Assembly: GCA_021768245.1 (NCBI GenBank)
Contig: JAETNO010000007.1
Coordinates: 33,669 to 97,668 of the forward strand
Direction: 5' to 3'
From: Bacteroidaceae bacterium
GTDB taxonomy: Bacteria; Bacteroidota; Bacteroidia; Bacteroidales; Muribaculaceae
Length of the DNA stretch: 64,000 nt
Shown one piece after another: positions 60,810 through 64,000 of the stretch. Every line of letters starts with the position of its first letter. The stretch's first letter is position 1. The notes beneath the pieces were generated by a model. It was given only the letters and a program-made list of their open reading frames with translations. It had not been told where the DNA came from and did not search any database. Both the position numbers and the translations under genes were made by a program.

Positions 60810-61994
60810 ATGGCAAGAATTGGAAGTAAATGGACCGGAAGTGGCCGAAAGGCAATGCTCCTTGGAAGTGGCGAATTAGGAAAAGAAGTGGCTATCGAAC
60901 TCCAGCGCATGGGTATAGAAGTCGTGGCATGTGACAAATATGCCAATGCCCCTGCAATGCAGGTGGCTGACAAATGCCGTGTGTTCAATATGCTCGACGC
61001 CGATGCACTCCGCAACGCGATCCTTGAAGAGAATCCCGACAATATTATTCCCGAAGTAGAGGCGATTGCCACTCCCGTTCTTGTCGAACTTGAGGAAAAA
61101 GGTGCACACGTCACTCCTACAGCAAAGGCCGCCCTGTTGACAATGAACCGCGAGGGAATCCGCCGTCTGGCTGCCGAAGAGCTTGGTGTAGCTACTTCTC
61201 CATACCGCTTCGCATCGGATTATGAAGAGTTCAAGGCCGCTGTCGAGGCCGTTGGCATACCTTGCGTCGTAAAGCCCATCATGTCATCAAGCGGACACGG
61301 CCAGAGTGTGATTAAATCTGAGGATGATATCGAAAATTCATGGAAAATAGCCCAAGAGGGCGGACGCGCCGGAGCCGGACGTGTAATTGTCGAGGGCTTC
61401 GTCGATTTCGACTATGAAATCACCCTTCTGACGGTTCGTTCTGTCGCCGGGACCTCTTTTTGCGAACCAATCGGACATATTCAGATTGACGGAGATTACA
61501 GATATTCATGGCAGCCACAGGCTATGACTCCGGAGGCAAAGAAATCCGCGCAGGAAATCGCACGTAAAGTCACTGATGCGCTTGGTGGCTATGGCATCTT
61601 CGGCGTGGAACTATTCATAAAAGGGGATGAGGTTATCTTCTCCGAGGTTTCACCGCGCCCTCACGACACAGGGATGGTGACAATGATTTCCCAGGAGCTG
61701 AGCGAGTTTGCGCTCCATGCAAGGGCCTTAAGCGGACTGCCCGTACCCGAAATCCGCTTCCTTGGTCCGTCTGCCTCCCGCGCAATCGTAGTTGAAGGCA
61801 ACAGCAAGGAGGTCGTTATGGATTCCCTTGAAAAAGTTCTCGAGGAACCGGGTGTTCAAATGCGCATTTTCGGTAAGCCGGAAGTGGTTGGACATAGGCG
61901 CATGGGCGTAATCCTTGCTACGGCTGATACTGTGGAAGAAGCACGCGCTAAAGCCGACCGTGCTTATGCGAAACTAAAGGTGGAGGTGCTTTAA
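60810..61994 (+). CDS. purT: formate-dependent phosphoribosylglycinamide formyltransferase (GAR transformylase 2)
   Basis: ATP-grasp enzyme (394 aa) that formylates GAR directly with formate and ATP, the folate-independent form of purine step 3. The N-terminal pre-ATP-grasp domain has LLGSGELGKEVAIELQRMGIEVVACD (about 17-42). The ATP-grasp domain shows the loop SSGHGQSVI (about 155-163) and the metal-binding ENDs of GVELFIKGDEVIFSEVSPRPHDTGMVT. Length is normal. Formate, a fermentation product in Bacteroidales, is thus re-used for purines. The stop codon overlaps the next start as TAATG at 61992-61996. Confidence 0.95.
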   Translation: MARIGSKWTGSGRKAMLLGSGELGKEVAIELQRMGIEVVACDKYANAPAMQVADKCRVFNMLDADALRNAILEENPDNIIPEVEAIATPVLVELEEKGAHVTPTAKAALLTMNREGIRRLAAEELGVATSPYRFASDYEEFKAAVEAVGIPCVVKPIMSSSGHGQSVIKSEDDIENSWKIAQEGGRAGAGRVIVEGFVDFDYEITLLTVRSVAGTSFCEPIGHIQIDGDYRYSWQPQAMTPEAKKSAQEIARKVTDALGGYGIFGVELFIKGDEVIFSEVSPRPHDTGMVTMISQELSEFALHARALSGLPVPEIRFLGPSASRAIVVEGNSKEVVMDSLEKVLEEPGVQMRIFGKPEVVGHRRMGVILATADTVEEARAKADRAYAKLKVEVL

Positions 61995-63577
61995 TGCACC
62001 GCCACTTTTCAATCATATTGATTTGCCTGCTCTCTATCCTCTCCTGTCAAGTCGTAAAAGCAGAGAACATAGGGAAGAAAGAGGTAGCGTCGATTCTAAA
62101 AAGGCTCGACAGGGAACTTTCACGCCGTAATGATTACATAGAGCTTCGCCGACACAGCATAGATTCCCTCCGACGGAAACTGTCTGACACTAATACTGAC
62201 AGTCGCCTTGCGACATTGCTGAGCCTTGGAGATAATTATAATGCCTTCAACACAGACTCGGCGCTGCATTTCTACTCTCAGGGACTGAAATTGGCAATTT
62301 CATTGGAAAATGACTCCGCAGCTTCGAGATTCGAACTGCGAAGGGCCACGTATCTGCCTCTTTTAGCTTTCAACAGTCAGGCGATTGAAGTATTCGACCG
62401 TATAAATCCGGATAATCTGCCGGAAGGGCTTCATGAAGAGTACTATGACGCCGCAAGGCAGATGTATTTCTACATTTCATCCTTCTATGTAAGCTCGCCG
62501 GAGATTTATGATTATTACATGTCAAAGGCCCATGGCGCACAGGCCAAACTCCTGCCTCTGCTCAACGATGATTCTCCGCGCTTCCTCCTTAATCAAGGGG
62601 AATACTTCTATTACCATCAGGAATACTCCAAAGCTAAGGCTATATTGATGCTCCTTCTTGACCGTCTACCGGAAGAGGACAACCTGTATGCCCGTGCGTG
62701 CCATCTGCTTGCCGACATATCAAAAGCGAGGGGTGAACACCATGCCTATACTTATTATCTTGCCCTTTCAGCCATAGCCGACACTCGCGGAGCTACCCTT
62801 GAAGTATCATCGCTGCAAGAGCTCGGACGAATAATGTATCTTAACGGTGACATAGACAGGGCATATGATTATCTTTCGACCGCGCTTCAGGAGGCTGTAG
62901 AGTGCAATGCTCCTTTGCGTATATTGCAATCCTCCCAGGTTTTCCCGATAATCGAAAGTGCCCATAAGGCCGAGATAAGGCAGTCAAAAATACGACTTTA
63001 TATAATTATGGTCATAATGGCCATACTTCTGGTCGTACTTGCAAGCACGCTCTATATACTCCACCGCAAAAATCGCCAGATGAACAGGATGGCACAACGG
63101 CTTGAAGAAGCCAACAACACCAAGGACGTATATATCACGCAGTTCCTCAACCTCTGTTCAATTTATATGGACAAACTGAACCAGTTCAATAAGATGGTTA
63201 ACCGGAAAATAACCACCGGGAAAGTAGACGACCTTATAAAAATCACCAAACAGGGGAAGTTTATCGAGGAGCAGTCCAAAGAATTCTACGACGTGTTTGA
63301 CGACGCCTTCCTCCATATCTATCCAAACTTCGTAAGGGATGTAAACAAATTGCTGCGTCCCGAAGAACAGATTGTCATGAGGGAAGGAGAAAAGTTGAAC
63401 ACTGATTTACGCATTATCGCCTTTATGCGCCTTGGTATTGAGGAGAGCGCTCGAATAGCACAGATGCTGAATTATTCCGTTTACACTATCTACACTTATC
63501 GTAATAAACTTAAAAACCGCGCTCTTTCAAGAGACAGTTTCGAAGATAGTGTCATGAAGATAAAATCAGGCCTATGA
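61994..63577 (+). CDS. DUF6377 membrane-tethered regulator
   Basis: 527-residue protein. A signal peptide (about 1-23) leads to a periplasmic TPR-like helical region (about 60-325), one transmembrane helix (about 333-355, LYIIMVIMAILLVVLASTLYIL), a coiled-coil linker (about 360-395, RMAQRLEEANNTKDVYITQFLNL) and a cytoplasmic domain ending in a helix-turn-helix-like segment (about 486-512, ESARIAQMLNYSVYTIYTYRNKL). DUF6377 proteins are thought to couple an outside signal to transcription. The signal and targets are unknown. It overlaps purT by 1 bp and precedes 420 bp of promoter-rich non-coding DNA at the window end. Confidence 0.8.
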   Translation: MHRHFSIILICLLSILSCQVVKAENIGKKEVASILKRLDRELSRRNDYIELRRHSIDSLRRKLSDTNTDSRLATLLSLGDNYNAFNTDSALHFYSQGLKLAISLENDSAASRFELRRATYLPLLAFNSQAIEVFDRINPDNLPEGLHEEYYDAARQMYFYISSFYVSSPEIYDYYMSKAHGAQAKLLPLLNDDSPRFLLNQGEYFYYHQEYSKAKAILMLLLDRLPEEDNLYARACHLLADISKARGEHHAYTYYLALSAIADTRGATLEVSSLQELGRIMYLNGDIDRAYDYLSTALQEAVECNAPLRILQSSQVFPIIESAHKAEIRQSKIRLYIIMVIMAILLVVLASTLYILHRKNRQMNRMAQRLEEANNTKDVYITQFLNLCSIYMDKLNQFNKMVNRKITTGKVDDLIKITKQGKFIEEQSKEFYDVFDDAFLHIYPNFVRDVNKLLRPEEQIVMREGEKLNTDLRIIAFMRLGIEESARIAQMLNYSVYTIYTYRNKLKNRALSRDSFEDSVMKIKSGL

Positions 63578-63947
63578 ATGGGGTTGATTTGATATATTAT
63601 ACGGGTGCAAACGATATATTCAAGCCTCAATTTATCCATATACCGTTCTATATTTCGGGTTATTTTTGAAACAGCTAAAAGACTAAAAATCAATAAAAAT
63701 ATATGATATTTCTATTTATATTTCCTCAATTTTAATCTCAAACACTTGCGAGAATGTGGAAATAGACTTAATTTTGCAATGTGAAAAGTAGCGAACAAAA
63801 TATTCTCATCACATTGCGTTGCTGTTCACTTGACGTTTTCACGTCACAACATTGTATATTTTTAGTTTTAGGGTTAGTATAGATTGTGGTATAATTGCCA
63901 AAAATGGTTGGTGAAACTGCTGTAATTTGTTAATTAGCAAACAGATG
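63578..63947. other. A/T-rich non-coding region with inverted repeats
   Basis: No open frame of useful length is seen. The segment holds a candidate promoter (63745-63776), an imperfectly spaced inverted repeat (GCAATGTGA 63776-63784 and TCACATTGC 63809-63817) and a small hairpin TGACGT-TTTC-ACGTCA (63831-63846). The layout suggests a regulated leader for a gene beyond the window. Confidence 0.5.
63745..63776 (+). promoter_or_regulatory. candidate plus-strand promoter
   Basis: CTTG (63745-63748), 20-bp spacer, TAATTTTG (63769-63776). One mismatch in the -33. Its -7 overlaps the first arm of the GCAATGTGA inverted repeat. Confidence 0.5.
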
Positions 63948-63958
63948 TAGTAACTTTG
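63926..63958 (+). promoter_or_regulatory. consensus plus-strand promoter at the window edge
   Basis: TTTG (63926-63929), 21-bp spacer, TAACTTTG (63951-63958). Both boxes match the Bacteroidales consensus. The -7 lies inside the 17-bp palindrome. The gene it serves lies beyond the window. Confidence 0.65.
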
Positions 63959-63985
63959 ATGAAATCGGTTTCATCAAAGTTACTA
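63948..63985. repeat. perfect 17-bp inverted repeat with 4-nt loop
   Basis: Arms 63948-63964 and 63969-63985 are perfectly complementary (core ACTTTGATGAAA / TTTCATCAAAGT) with loop TCGG. Because each arm contains TAACTTTG in its own orientation, the element carries -7 boxes pointing both ways. It could be an operator, an attenuator hairpin or a recombination site. Confidence 0.8.
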
Positions 63986-64000
63986 TTTTATGACAATAAG

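Noticed and set aside
1..64000. tRNA, rRNA, CRISPR, transposase or phage genes
   Set aside because: Intergenic gaps were read on both strands and none shows the needed cloverleaf, repeat-spacer or transposase pattern.

Overview
The window is a chromosomal segment of a Bacteroidota bacterium, most likely order Bacteroidales and, by gene content, probably Muribaculaceae (family-level placement is inference). Support: promoters read as the phylum's -7 element TAnnTTTG, some with a -33 TTTG-like box about 20 bp upstream. The content is also typical: a complete Bat aerotolerance operon, an archaeal/eukaryal-type prolyl-tRNA synthetase, DUF4290, DUF3332, DUF5606 and DUF6377 family proteins, FloA, and TPR and lipoproteins of Bacteroidales type. 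Shine-Dalgarno sequences are mostly absent. No insertion sequence, prophage, CRISPR array, tRNA or rRNA gene was found; this is mainly core genome.

Layout. 1-5.5 kb: lysC-lysA (lysine/diaminopimelate synthesis), a secreted TPR protein and a VanX-type dipeptidase. 5.6-13.9 kb: prfC, a glutamine synthetase family enzyme, ligA, the RNase P RNA gene (minus strand) and priA. 13.8-19.1 kb (minus): VanZ-like, DUF3332 lipoprotein, MltF-like lytic transglycosylase, purM, a universal stress protein and a small HTH protein. 19.4-27.8 kb (minus): the moxR-DUF58-batABCDE operon. 27.9-32.2 kb (minus): an operon of a polytopic glycosyltransferase-like protein, a GT2 glycosyltransferase and two HU-domain proteins, one membrane-anchored with a LysM-like end. 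32.3-37.5 kb (minus): proS, then DUF4290-rimM-small acidic protein-OmpA, then tetR-fabG. 37.6-43.4 kb (minus): a tripartite RND efflux operon. 43.5-48.3 kb: ssb, lipoproteins, thymidine kinase, DUF3108 and a 5'-nucleotidase. 48.3-54.6 kb (minus): PHP phosphatase, floA, a TPR/PD40 protein, nfnB, nfnA and a secreted protein. 54.7-58.7 kb (plus): MATE pump, an ion-channel-like protein, and a DUF5606-hemerythrin-LuxR cassette. 58.7-60.7 kb (minus): folE, SPOR protein, tpiA. 60.8-63.6 kb (plus): purT and a membrane-tethered DUF6377 regulator. The last 420 bp are non-coding and rich in promoter motifs and inverted repeats.

How the genes fit together. Envelope maintenance (MltF, Bat, SPOR, OmpA, FloA, efflux), nucleotide supply (purM, purT, tdk, 5'-nucleotidase, folE) and genome upkeep (ligA, priA, ssb, HU) dominate. 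The signals most worth a second look are an in-frame G9 tract in the glycosyltransferase-like gene (a candidate phase-variation switch heading an operon with HU proteins), the HU-transmembrane-LysM fusion, the channel with a non-canonical selectivity filter, the hemerythrin-LuxR cassette, and a 17-bp perfect palindrome built over a promoter at the right edge.
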